DNA of 11,210 nt from the NCBI GenBank assembly GCA_038224615.1, contig JBBRFH010000105.1:1-11210 (forward strand). The letters run 5' to 3'. This document shows positions 1 to 7,093 of this stretch, in pieces (position 1 is the stretch's first letter; every line of letters begins with the position of its first letter). Below the pieces are notes generated by a model that searched no databases, was not told the DNA's origin, and saw nothing but the letters and a program-made list of their open reading frames with translations. The position numbers and the translations under genes are program-made. This DNA comes from JBBRFH01 sp038224615 (GTDB lineage: Bacteria > Planctomycetota > Phycisphaerae > Tepidisphaerales > Tepidisphaeraceae).

Positions 1-269
1 TGGCGCTGGCGCATCGGCAGGGGGGTGGGGTCCGAGGGACGGAAGAGTTGATCGGTGCCGCGCGGCGTCAGGTCGACGTTCCACTCGCGCTCATCCTTGT
101 GCAATTCGACGAGGCCCTTGCGAAGCAGTTGCAGTAGTTCGCGGTCGACCACAACCTGACGACGGATGACCTGATTGGCGGCCTCACGCACCGAGAGGTA
201 GGCGTCATGATCGTGGCCGTGCTGTGCGACGGCGGCGAGAATAGCCTGATGGAGGACGATGCGATTCAT
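1..269 (-). CDS. Winged-helix-like hypothetical protein, N-terminal part
   Basis: The minus strand is open from an ATG at 269-267 to the left window edge, giving about 89 residues with no stop, so the gene is cut off at its C-terminus. The protein begins MNRIVLHQAI. It has an alpha-helical N-terminal half, a helix containing RELLQLLRKGLVEL, and then a strand-like segment ending in LTPRG. A helix followed by LTPRG is common in the wing of winged-helix DNA-binding proteins, so a regulator is possible, but I do not recognise a family. There is only a weak ribosome binding site (GGAAGA, about 9 bases upstream). A possible -10 (TATTAA on the minus strand, plus positions 297-302) lies upstream, and its -35 region would fall inside the inverted repeat at 308-350. 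It is divergent from the gene at 489. Confidence 0.68.
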   Translation of the reverse strand, partial: MNRIVLHQAILAAVAQHGHDHDAYLSVREAANQVIRRQVVVDRELLQLLRKGLVELHKDEREWNVDLTPRGTDQLFRPSDPTPLPMRQR

Positions 270-307
270 GTTTTTTGTCTTCCGATACGAGGTGATTTAA
301 TACCGGC

Positions 308-350
308 GACCGAGCTAAAAGTGGCCAATTGGCCGCAAGCCGTCTCGGTC
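308..350. repeat. Concentric inverted repeat in divergent intergenic region
   Basis: A perfect 12-bp palindrome, GGCCAATTGGCC, lies at 323-334. It is flanked by the perfect 7-bp inverted pair GACCGAG (308-314) and CTCGGTC (344-350). The two elements share almost the same centre (328.5 and 329). The element lies between the divergent genes starting at 269 and 489. It overlaps where the -35 of the leftward gene would sit, so an operator is the simplest reading. That role is inferred. Confidence 0.6.
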
Positions 351-453
351 ACGAGGCCTGATGTTACCGCCGCCCGGGTGCGAACGGGCCGATGAATTCA
401 ACTTAATACATCGGGAACGGACTAGCCGGGGATCGCGAGTTTGCGCCGCATAG

Positions 454-482
454 TTGTCAATCGACTGACTAGATGCCATAAT
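454..482 (+). promoter_or_regulatory. Sigma-70-like promoter for the gene at 489, probably leaderless
   Basis: TTGTCA (454-459) and CATAAT (477-482) are separated by exactly 17 bases. Each matches the sigma-70 consensus at five of six positions. The ATG at 489 begins only six bases after the -10, so transcription would start at or next to the start codon and the mRNA would be leaderless. No clear Shine-Dalgarno sequence lies before the ATG. Confidence 0.5.
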
Positions 483-488
483 CCGGGA

Positions 489-884
489 ATGAACCCACTC
501 GAAACAGCCCGTCAGGCGATTTCCAGCGAAATCCGCCGTCTCGCCAGTGAACAATCGCGCTTGCAGAAAATCCTCGACCAACTCGGTGGTGGATCAGAAC
601 CGCGCGTCGCGCCGGTGGCGGCGAGCGTTGCGGCACCGTCCGCGCTGCGTAAGCGAGGCCGGCCGCGCAAGAACCCCTTGCCCGTCGGCGCTACCGCCTC
701 CGACATCTCGTCCGCAGTCGAGATCATCGAGAAGGCCGGCAAGAAAGGCGTCAAGGCCATCGCGCTCGCCTACATGATCAGGAAGGCCGGCTTCATCAAG
801 CCTGAAAAGCAGCAGCTCATCGACACCCAGAAAGTGAAGATGATCGGCAAAGGCGGCGCATCGACTTACGTCTATTCCGCCTGA
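489..884 (+). CDS. AT-hook protein with HTH-like C-terminal domain
   Basis: This encodes a 131-residue basic protein. Residues 5-33 are strongly helical and probably coiled-coil (ISSEIRRLASEQSRLQKIL). A flexible Ala/Pro linker follows, then the AT-hook RKRGRPRKNP at about 54-63 with the diagnostic GRP core that binds the minor groove of AT-rich DNA. Residues 70-131 form a compact alpha-helical then beta domain (SDISSAVEIIEKAGKKGVKA, then GKGGASTYVYSA). It resembles small winged-helix folds, but I cannot name the family. The likely role is DNA binding, in regulation or nucleoid organisation. The open frame extends back to 441, but the ATG at 489 fits the promoter-like elements at 454-482 and starts the amphipathic helix. 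It could be read as leaderless. It is divergent from the gene at 1-269. Confidence 0.82.
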   Translation: MNPLETARQAISSEIRRLASEQSRLQKILDQLGGGSEPRVAPVAASVAAPSALRKRGRPRKNPLPVGATASDISSAVEIIEKAGKKGVKAIALAYMIRKAGFIKPEKQQLIDTQKVKMIGKGGASTYVYSA

Positions 885-893
885 ATAGCCGTC

Positions 894-970
894 CGCGATT
901 CTCGAACCGCACGAGTTGCCGTGTAGCGGCAGGCCCGAAGGGCCGTCAATTGCTGCATTCGAGAATCGCG
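894..970. repeat. 13-bp inverted repeat enclosing two hairpins (three-way junction)
   Basis: CGCGATTCTCGAA (894-906) and TTCGAGAATCGCG (958-970) are perfect complements. The 51 bases between them hold two further hairpins: GCCG/CGGC around TGTAG, and GGCCC/GGGCC around GAA. As RNA this would fold into a compact three-way junction. It starts 10 bases after the stop of the AT-hook gene and ends 61 bases before the next start. No T-tract follows on either strand, so it is not a classical intrinsic terminator. A second, weaker inverted pair (TGCCCG 994-999, CGGGCA 1014-1019) sits just before the next gene's ribosome binding site. A dispersed repeat, a small RNA or an mRNA-stabilising element are all possible. 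Confidence 0.6.
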
Positions 971-1031
971 AACGTGCAGCGAGTCGGCGAAGTTGCCCGG
1001 CATGCGAGCAACGCGGGCAGGGTGAGCGCTG

Positions 1032-1613
1032 ATGCCGCGCATTGTTGACTATCCGCAGGTGATCGAGCACGCCACCGCGCGGCTCGGATTCGCCAGCGCC
1101 TATTTCAACAGCGGCGCGTTCACCTACCCGCGTGACGCGGCAATCGAGATCGTCGGGTGGGTCGGCCCGGACGATCCATCGATCCGCGTTGAGCTGCAGC
1201 CAGCGCTCGTGCGCGCACCACGGCCATACGAAGCGAGCCTATCCCGCGCACTGACCTCGGCATGGCTCGATCACCTCTCCGGTGACGCGTGGGTGATGCC
1301 CAAAGCACACTGGAGCTTTGAACTCGATCATGGCAACGGCGGGTGGCTGCCGGAGGCGCTGCGCGATGCGGGCGTCGACCCCGTTTCGTTGCACGGTCTC
1401 ACCAGCGCCGCCGCCGTCGCGTTCGCGCCGGGGGAAGCGGAGGCGTTTGAATCCCTCGCCCAGCGCCTGCTGAAGCACCTGGTTACCAGCGACTTCGCCG
1501 TGCTCTTTCCCGACTATCGGCACCTGGTGACGCTGCATCACCACAAGCAGGTGTGGTGGCAGACGCCCGATGCGCAACTGGCTCGGACGCTCCGTAGCAC
1601 GCCGCTCGATTGA
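1032..1613 (+). CDS. Hypothetical cytoplasmic protein, 193 aa
   Basis: This is a well-formed 193-residue gene with a convincing ribosome binding site (AGGGTGAG, about six bases before the ATG). I do not recognise the family. There is no signal peptide or membrane segment. The sequence is rich in aromatic and His residues, with a conserved-looking patch HWSFELDHGNGGWLPEAL near residues 97-114 and a His cluster LHHHKQVWW near 168-176. Clustered His/Asp/Glu could bind a metal, but this is speculation. The C-terminal half alternates helices and short strands like a globular domain. Codon use matches the neighbours. It follows the AT-hook gene on the same strand, separated by a structured spacer, and precedes a secreted protein by about 85 bases. 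Co-transcription with either is uncertain. Confidence 0.8.
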   Translation: MPRIVDYPQVIEHATARLGFASAYFNSGAFTYPRDAAIEIVGWVGPDDPSIRVELQPALVRAPRPYEASLSRALTSAWLDHLSGDAWVMPKAHWSFELDHGNGGWLPEALRDAGVDPVSLHGLTSAAAVAFAPGEAEAFESLAQRLLKHLVTSDFAVLFPDYRHLVTLHHHKQVWWQTPDAQLARTLRSTPLD

Positions 1614-1618
1614 CGATA

Positions 1619-1693
1619 ACTCCTGTTCCGGTCGGACACTGCGATTACCTAACCATCGGGCTCGGCGGGGGTCTAATATCAGGTAACAGGAGT
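1619..1693 (+). promoter_or_regulatory. Inverted repeat able to mask the ribosome binding site of the 1699 gene
   Basis: ACTCCTGTT (1619-1627) is perfectly complementary to AACAGGAGT (1685-1693), which contains the whole Shine-Dalgarno sequence AGGAG (1688-1692). A second pair, TTACCT (1645-1650) with AGGTAA (1681-1686), overlaps the first by two bases and competes with it. If transcription starts upstream of 1619, for example by read-through from the 1032-1613 gene, the ribosome binding site would be buried. A possible -10 (TAATAT, 1674-1679) would give a short transcript lacking the masking arm. No good -35 accompanies that -10. The regulatory role is inferred. Confidence 0.5.
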
Positions 1694-1698
1694 GCATG

Positions 1699-2190
1699 AT
1701 GATCAAGATTTTTGCCCTTGCCGGATTGGTTGTTGCAGTTGCCGCCGCCTCGCCCGCGCTGGCTGATCGGGGAGATCGATATCGTGGGGGCGACAGCTAC
1801 GGGCACCGCGATTATGGGCACCGTGATTACGGCCATCGTGATTATGGCAGCCGCGGAAGTTTCGGCTTCACGTTCGGCTATGCCAGCGACGGCTACTACC
1901 GCGGCAGCGGCAGTTACATCGGCATCGGCTACAGCTCCGGCGGGTACTGCCCGCCCGTCTATCGCCCGGCACCGGTCTATGTTGCGCCGCCGGTCATCTA
2001 CGCGCCGGCCCCGATCTATGTCGCGCCGCCCGTGTATGTTTCTCCGCCCGTGTACGTTGCGTCGCCCGTGTACGTGTGCCCGCCCGTGATCTACTCGAGC
2101 CCGGTGATGCCATACACGCCGAGCTATTACTACAGCGGCAGCTCGTGCGGTCCGAGCTACTACGGCGGCGCGTACTACGACCGCCGCTGA
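1699..2190 (+). CDS. Secreted Tyr/Pro/Gly-rich repeat protein
   Basis: This encodes a protein of about 163 residues. It has a clear Sec signal peptide: a Lys near the N-terminus, the hydrophobic core FALAGLVVAVAAASPALA, and probable cleavage just before DRGD. The mature part is low complexity. It has three copies of YGHRD, a Gly/Ser/Tyr-rich stretch, and then about nine imperfect hexapeptides of PVYVAP type. It ends in a Tyr/Ser/Gly tail with the two Arg residues of DRR. Three Cys residues sit within the repeat part and tail. Such composition suggests a surface, wall or matrix protein, but no enzyme motif is visible and the function is unknown. Two adjacent ATGs exist at 1696 and 1699. I prefer 1699 because AGGAG then lies six bases away instead of three. 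An intrinsic terminator follows directly. Confidence 0.82.
   Translation: MIKIFALAGLVVAVAAASPALADRGDRYRGGDSYGHRDYGHRDYGHRDYGSRGSFGFTFGYASDGYYRGSGSYIGIGYSSGGYCPPVYRPAPVYVAPPVIYAPAPIYVAPPVYVSPPVYVASPVYVCPPVIYSSPVMPYTPSYYYSGSSCGPSYYGGAYYDRR
1801..1845 (+). repeat. Three 15-bp tandem repeats encoding GHRDY
   Basis: Units at 1801-1815, 1816-1830 and 1831-1845 each encode Gly-His-Arg-Asp-Tyr. They differ at only one to three bases, mostly silent third positions. They lie just after the signal peptide of the secreted protein. Silent differences between copies suggest protein-level selection rather than very recent duplication. Confidence 0.85.
1954..2115 (+). repeat. Imperfect 18-bp tandem repeats encoding PVYVxP
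   Basis: About nine consecutive units encode hexapeptides of the form Pro-Val-Tyr-x-x-Pro/Ser/Ala, for example PVYVAP, PVYVSP, PVYVAS and PVYVCP. One unit is seven residues long (PVIYAPA), so the period slips once. The unit CCCGTGTAYGT is nearly unchanged in the three copies between 2029 and 2075, suggesting the array can expand or contract. Open antisense frames over this stretch are a by-product of its periodicity. Confidence 0.8.
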
Positions 2191-2202
2191 GTGATCGGAC
2201 GA

Positions 2203-2236
2203 GGCACGGCTTCGCCGCTCCGTGCCAGGTTTGTTT
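2203..2236 (+). terminator. Intrinsic terminator of the Tyr/Pro-repeat protein gene
   Basis: GGCACGG (2203-2209) pairs perfectly with CCGTGCC (2220-2226) across a 10-base loop. After AGG comes a T-rich run, TTTGTTT (2230-2236). The stem begins 12 bases after the stop codon at 2188-2190. This is a textbook Rho-independent layout on the plus strand. Confidence 0.72.
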
Positions 2237-2296
2237 CCGGCGTCTGTTTCTGGCGTCCATCTGCTTTCGCGGCGTGCCGGTGTAGACTCTGCCTCC

Positions 2297-3376
2297 ATGC
2301 GCTGGCCGATCGTTGCCCTCGTTCTCCTTTGCGCCGTTGCGGTCCGCGCCGAGCCGCCGTCCACGCAGCCCGCGGTGCGGCAGGCGATTGCGAAGCGCAA
2401 GCCTTATTCCAACGGCGCCAGGCAACTTGCTCGCAACTACATCCGTCCGGGCTGGCGCCTGGTCGACGGGATGTGGGCCAAGCCGCAGGCAAAATTCCCC
2501 CTCGTCGATCTCGTTCGTCTCGTCGAAGAGAACGGCCGGCATGCGATCGTGGCGCAGCCGTCGGCGCGGGTTGAGCCGATGCTTAAAAATTGGCGCACCA
2601 GCCTGATCGAAATCGCCGAGAGCGACTTCGCCTGGAAGCTGTCCTCCGCCGGCCGACTCTGGAACGACACGCACTCGGCTGGCACGCAGCACCTGCAACT
2701 GATCGCCGTCCTTGACGACGCCAGTGCGGACCAGACTTATCGGCTGACCAAGCTCGAGGTGACTCCGACGCAGCAGGTCGTGCAGGCGGTGATCGCCGAG
2801 GACAATGAGCCGCTGTCGGTGATCATCGTCTTCGGCCAGGATTTCACCGAGGCGACGATCAGCAAGTTCAACGCCAAGCAGCCGCGCGTGCTGATGCGAT
2901 CGGCGACGGCCCGGAAGTTAATGGTCGATCACCCGATCGAAACGCGCAACTACGTCGTCCCCGCATTGCGTCTTCTAAACCACGGTGTGAACCCGCTGGC
3001 GCCGGCGGCGGGGGACGTGTATCGCGCTTTCACGGGGCTGCCTGTCGACGATGAACTGTCGCAGACGATCGTGAAACTCGCGCCCGACCTGGCGTCGCGC
3101 GAGCCGTCGATCCGCGACCGCGCCAGCCGCGAACTCGCCAGTCTAAGCCGGCGCGGCGTGCAGGCGGCGATGCAACTCGATGCGACGAAGCTCCCCCTCG
3201 AAGCCGCCGACCGAATCGCGGCCTTCGTCCAGCAGAACACGCTCGACGAACGTGACCCCGCCGCGCTGCGCGCCGATTCCGGCTTCCTGCTCGATTGCCT
3301 CACCGACCCCGACCCCAACGTCAAGGCAGCAGCGGGAAAGCTCGTATCGCACCGGGGATCAGTCGCGCCGGATTAG
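2297..3376 (+). CDS. Secreted protein with C-terminal HEAT-like repeats
   Basis: This encodes 359 residues from the ATG at 2297. That start gives a clean signal peptide (MRWPIVALVLLCAVAVRA, then EPPS). An upstream ATG at 2222 is in frame but lies in the terminator of the preceding gene and would bury the signal sequence. Residues about 45-245 form an unrecognised globular alpha/beta domain. The last 110 residues contain two HEAT-like helical pairs, SIRDRASRELASL and LTDPDPNVKAAAGKLV, with the Asp/Pro/Val-Arg/Lys-Ala pattern of that family. HEAT repeats are usually protein-binding scaffolds; such secreted or periplasmic versions are common in planctomycetes. No catalytic motif is seen. There is no Shine-Dalgarno site. 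A -10-like TAGACT (2283-2288) eight bases before the ATG allows a leaderless mRNA. Confidence 0.82.
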   Translation: MRWPIVALVLLCAVAVRAEPPSTQPAVRQAIAKRKPYSNGARQLARNYIRPGWRLVDGMWAKPQAKFPLVDLVRLVEENGRHAIVAQPSARVEPMLKNWRTSLIEIAESDFAWKLSSAGRLWNDTHSAGTQHLQLIAVLDDASADQTYRLTKLEVTPTQQVVQAVIAEDNEPLSVIIVFGQDFTEATISKFNAKQPRVLMRSATARKLMVDHPIETRNYVVPALRLLNHGVNPLAPAAGDVYRAFTGLPVDDELSQTIVKLAPDLASREPSIRDRASRELASLSRRGVQAAMQLDATKLPLEAADRIAAFVQQNTLDERDPAALRADSGFLLDCLTDPDPNVKAAAGKLVSHRGSVAPD

Positions 3377-3426
3377 TACACACGCATCAGTGATACGATC
3401 GGTGATCGGTTGTCACGCAACGGCAC

Positions 3427-3450
3427 AGGTCTGCGGAGTACCGCCGACCT
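3427..3450. terminator. Hairpin between convergent genes, possible bidirectional terminator
   Basis: AGGTC-T-GCGG (3427-3436) pairs with CCGC-C-GACCT (3441-3450) around the tetraloop AGTA. That makes nine base pairs with one mismatch. It lies between the stop of the HEAT-like gene (3376) and the stop of alr (3523), which converge. There is no T-tract on either side, so it may only slow polymerase or protect 3' ends. The remainder of 3377-3522 shows nothing I can name. Confidence 0.35.
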
Positions 3451-3522
3451 ATGGCATCCGTCGCGTTGTTTCAGCAATGACAGAGGACCAGAAATCCCTG
3501 CCGCAATTCCATGCAGAGGCGG

Positions 3523-4728
3523 CTATGCCTGGTCGTCATTCAGCGCGGCGTGCTCGTCTTCGGTCACCCAATGCGACGCCACGCGCCGCACGCGCGGGCC
3601 GATGCGGGTGAGCAATTCGTAGGGGATGGTGCCGGCGATGGTCGCCAGGGCGTAGAGGCTGGCGGGGCTCAGAGGATTGTTGTCGATCACCGTCACCTCA
3701 TCGCCGATCGTCGCGTCGGGGACGCGCGTGACGTCGATCGCGGTCATGTCCATGCTGACCCGGCCGACGACGCCGCAGGGCTGGTCGTGCAGCATCATCA
3801 GCGCGCGGTTGCCGGCGGCGCGGGGGTAGCCGTCGGCGTAGCCGACCGGGACGATCGCAACGCGCGACGGGCCAATGGCGGTCCAGGTCTGGCCGTAACC
3901 GACGCCGTCGCCGGGCGCGACATCGTGCATCGCCAGGATCGGCGCAGTCCATTTCATCAACGGCTTGAGCGCGCGATCCGTCGACGGTCGACCGGCGGGG
4001 TCGATTCCGTAGAGCGAGATGCCCGGGCGGACGATGTCGAAGTGGGCGCGGGGCGTCAGGAAGATCGCGCCGCTGTTGGCGGCGTGCTTGGGGACGTTTT
4101 CGAGGATCGGGTGGCGGTCGATGACGGCGTTGAACAACCGCAGTTGCCCGCTGGTGAGCGGGTCGCCTGCAATTTCGCTGTTGACGAAGTGCGTGCTCAC
4201 GCCGGACAACTTCAGGGACGCGTGGTGCAGCGTGCGCTCGAGGACGTTGTCGAATTCGCGGTCCGGCGCCCCGCAGCGGGTCATGCCCGTGTCGAGCATG
4301 ATCTGCACGCAGGCCCGCTTCTGCAGGTGCATCGCAATCCGCGCCACGTCATCAGCGGCGGCGGCGCTGGCGAGGGTCATCGTCCAGCCGCACTGGATCG
4401 CGTGCTCGATCAACTCGCGCTGTCGGCCCATGAACGCGTTCTCGATCGGACGCAGCAACATGATCGGCTTGCCGAACGCGTGCAGCGCTGCGGCCTCGTC
4501 GAACGTCGCGACGGCGTACTGGTCGACCTTCAAAAACGGCTCGGCCAGCTCGATCTCATCGACCAGCGATGCGATCAGCGTCGCCGAATGCCCGTATGCG
4601 TCGGCCTTCACCACCGCACAGACCTTTACGGTCGCCGCCAGCGCGCGGCGAATCGTGCGCAGATTGGTGGCCAGTGCGTCGATGTCGAGGAGGAGGCGGG
4701 GTTCGCCTTGGGTGAGTCTCGCGTCCAT
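3523..4728 (-). CDS. alr: Alanine racemase
   Basis: This is a PLP enzyme interconverting L- and D-alanine, which supplies D-Ala for peptidoglycan. The 401-residue length is slightly above the usual 360-390. The N-terminal TIM barrel has the PLP-binding Lys41 in VVKADAYGH. Arg151 lies in DTGMTRCG and His180 in STHFVNSE. RPGISLYG is at about 234-241. The C-terminal beta domain carries the catalytic base Tyr278 in GYGQTW, then VGYADGYPR and GRVSMDMTAID. All key residues are present, so the enzyme should be active. The start gives a 10-residue lead before the conserved LLLDIDAL. No close Shine-Dalgarno site precedes it. A -10-like GATAAT lies upstream (plus 4756-4761) without a clear -35. The gene is convergent with the HEAT-like gene and follows argG after a 518-bp gap, so it is probably transcribed alone. 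Confidence 0.97.
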   Translation of the reverse strand: MDARLTQGEPRLLLDIDALATNLRTIRRALAATVKVCAVVKADAYGHSATLIASLVDEIELAEPFLKVDQYAVATFDEAAALHAFGKPIMLLRPIENAFMGRQRELIEHAIQCGWTMTLASAAAADDVARIAMHLQKRACVQIMLDTGMTRCGAPDREFDNVLERTLHHASLKLSGVSTHFVNSEIAGDPLTSGQLRLFNAVIDRHPILENVPKHAANSGAIFLTPRAHFDIVRPGISLYGIDPAGRPSTDRALKPLMKWTAPILAMHDVAPGDGVGYGQTWTAIGPSRVAIVPVGYADGYPRAAGNRALMMLHDQPCGVVGRVSMDMTAIDVTRVPDATIGDEVTVIDNNPLSPASLYALATIAGTIPYELLTRIGPRVRRVASHWVTEDEHAALNDDQA

Positions 4729-5246
4729 GCGATTTACGGCTTGGGAGTCCTTCCCGAATTATCGAACTACCTTAACGTGTCGCGTGAGAGAATAAAGACG
4801 CCTGCACTGAAGCGGCAAGTGGCCCCGGGGCTATCGCTTGTGCGTCCGGCGCTGCGGGTACAACGCGCCCGGGCTGGGTGTGGGCGTTTCTGCGCGACCG
4901 CCTTTTGTTCCTCAAGGCGTGCGAAGGTGCAAGCGACCACCCGTCGCGGCAAACCCAGGCAGACGTCGCTTGCGCCTTCGCTACAGCAGCCCGACGCTTT
5001 CTGCGAAACTAGCGCGACCGGCAGCCTCCACCCCAGCCGCTCTGCCGCGCGTATGCGGTACAGGTCGCTGGCTGGAACACGTGAACGCCGACGAGCCGCT
5101 GCTATTGCCGGCGGGGTGAGGATTAGCGCAGATCGACGAACGCGTCCGTCGTCATGCCCGGCACCTGCGGTCGGGAGTGTCGAAAAACGCTCGATCCGAC
5201 TGCCGACGCCCTCAAGGTCGAACACGCGCGATTTCCTTTTACTTGT
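4729..5246. other. Gene-free region between argG and alr
   Basis: No convincing gene is present in these 518 bases. The longest minus-strand frame (4767-5225) has an Arg/Ala/Ser-rich product with no domain-like pattern, and I do not accept it. The stretch holds the 17-bp inverted repeat at 4921-4981, a 10-bp palindrome GCCCCGGGGC near 4824-4833, and the putative alr promoter at its left end. No strong terminator for argG is visible just past its stop. Confidence 0.6.
4921..4981. repeat. 17-bp near-perfect inverted repeat, REP-like hairpin
   Basis: GCGAAGGTGCAAGCGAC (4921-4937) and GTCGCTTGCGCCTTCGC (4965-4981) are complementary at 16 of 17 positions. The odd pair is a G-T wobble in one strand's RNA. 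The loop is 27 bases. No T-tract follows. It sits in the middle of the gene-free stretch between argG and alr, both on the minus strand. A long stem in intergenic DNA is typical of REP-like or other dispersed palindromes, or of an mRNA 3'-end stabiliser. Confidence 0.65.
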
Positions 5247-6473
<1,227 letters not shown>

Positions 6474-6503
6474 GGTGTTTGCTCCGGTGAAATCGAGCGG
6501 GGC

Positions 6504-6532
6504 AGTATACGGCGCGCCTATCGGATTACCAC
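6504..6532 (-). promoter_or_regulatory. Probable argG promoter
   Basis: Read on the minus strand, TATACT (plus 6504-6509) is a strong -10. It is preceded 17 bases upstream by GTGGTA (plus 6527-6532), or 16 bases upstream by TGGTAA; either is only a weak -35. The predicted leader is about 25 bases and contains the GGAG ribosome binding site. It lies in the gap between the HExxH gene's stop and argG, so argG can be transcribed independently of the kinase pair. Confidence 0.42.
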
Positions 6533-6588
6533 GCGGACCGAAGGGGATTCAGCGTTCCTTGTTGGGCACGTCACGCCACGACGGAAGT

Positions 6589-6629
6589 CGCGGAATCGAT
6601 CGCGAGAAGATCCGCGATTTCTGTCGCGG
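6589..6629. repeat. Two mutually exclusive hairpins sharing one arm
   Basis: TCCGCG (6611-6616) can pair either with CGCGGA (6589-6594) or, through CCGCG (6612-6616), with CGCGG (6625-6629, loop of eight). Both cannot form at once. The site is 35-75 bases past the stop of the HExxH gene on its own strand and upstream of the argG promoter. It may be a transcription-end structure; no T-tract follows. Stems of five to six pairs in GC-rich DNA can occur by chance. Confidence 0.3.
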
Positions 6630-6663
6630 CATCGGGGCGCGTCGAGGGGTCTGCCTGTGTCGA

Positions 6664-7065
6664 TCAACTTCGCTGGGATTGTTTTGCATGAGTCTCGCGC
6701 TCGAACGGATTGTCCAAGTATGCGTCGCGTCCGCGCAACCAGAGGACCACTGACACGCCGACATACGCCGGGATGAACAGCGGGCCCCAGCGCTCGCACT
6801 GGCGGACGTGGACGCGCTCGTGGGCGCGGGTGTGCTCGAGCGAAAGCGCATCCTGCCCGATCACGACATGCCCGAGCGTCATCGCGGCGGCACCATTTTT
6901 GAGAAGCACGAGCTTTCGCAGCGCGAATGTCGCGAACCCGCCATGCACTTCGAGTACGCCCTCAACGCATCGTGCGCGGCCGCCGGTGCATAGCGTCACC
7001 AATGCTACGAGAAGACCCAAGAGGGTTGTTGGGAACGCCCAAAGGTATGCGAGGACACGAAGCAT
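6664..7065 (-). CDS. Small membrane protein with HExxH motif
   Basis: This 133-residue protein has a hydrophobic N-terminal segment (about 4-26) and a second near 95-110. Between them is a short soluble part with GHVVIGQD and the sequence HERVHVRQCERWG at 82-94. HERVH fits the HExxH zinc-binding consensus of metallopeptidases, and a later DNPFERE (118-124) offers an acidic third ligand. I recall unannotated bacterial proteins with this HERVH...ERWGP pattern, but no proven activity. It is much shorter than typical membrane metalloproteases, so peptidase activity is only a possibility. It lies 28 bases downstream of the kinase gene on the same strand, probably in one transcript. No strong ribosome binding site precedes the ATG, which may rely on translation from the kinase gene. 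Confidence 0.85.
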   Translation of the reverse strand: MLRVLAYLWAFPTTLLGLLVALVTLCTGGRARCVEGVLEVHGGFATFALRKLVLLKNGAAAMTLGHVVIGQDALSLEHTRAHERVHVRQCERWGPLFIPAYVGVSVVLWLRGRDAYLDNPFERETHAKQSQRS

Positions 7066-7093
7066 GGTCGCGCCGCAGACGTGCCCGGATCGA

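Noticed and set aside
2222..2296. Upstream in-frame start for the HEAT-like protein
   Set aside because: The ATG at 2222 sits in the 3' arm of the preceding terminator and would put 25 residues in front of a clear signal peptide.
1645..2400. Minus-strand open frame of 251 codons across the repeat protein
   Set aside because: The periodic GC-rich repeats keep the antisense frame open. The product is repeated HGRR-type text without a signal or domain.
4767..5225. Minus-strand 152-codon frame between argG and alr
   Set aside because: It is Arg/Ala/Ser-rich with no folded-domain pattern, it contains the inverted repeat, and it lacks a ribosome binding site.
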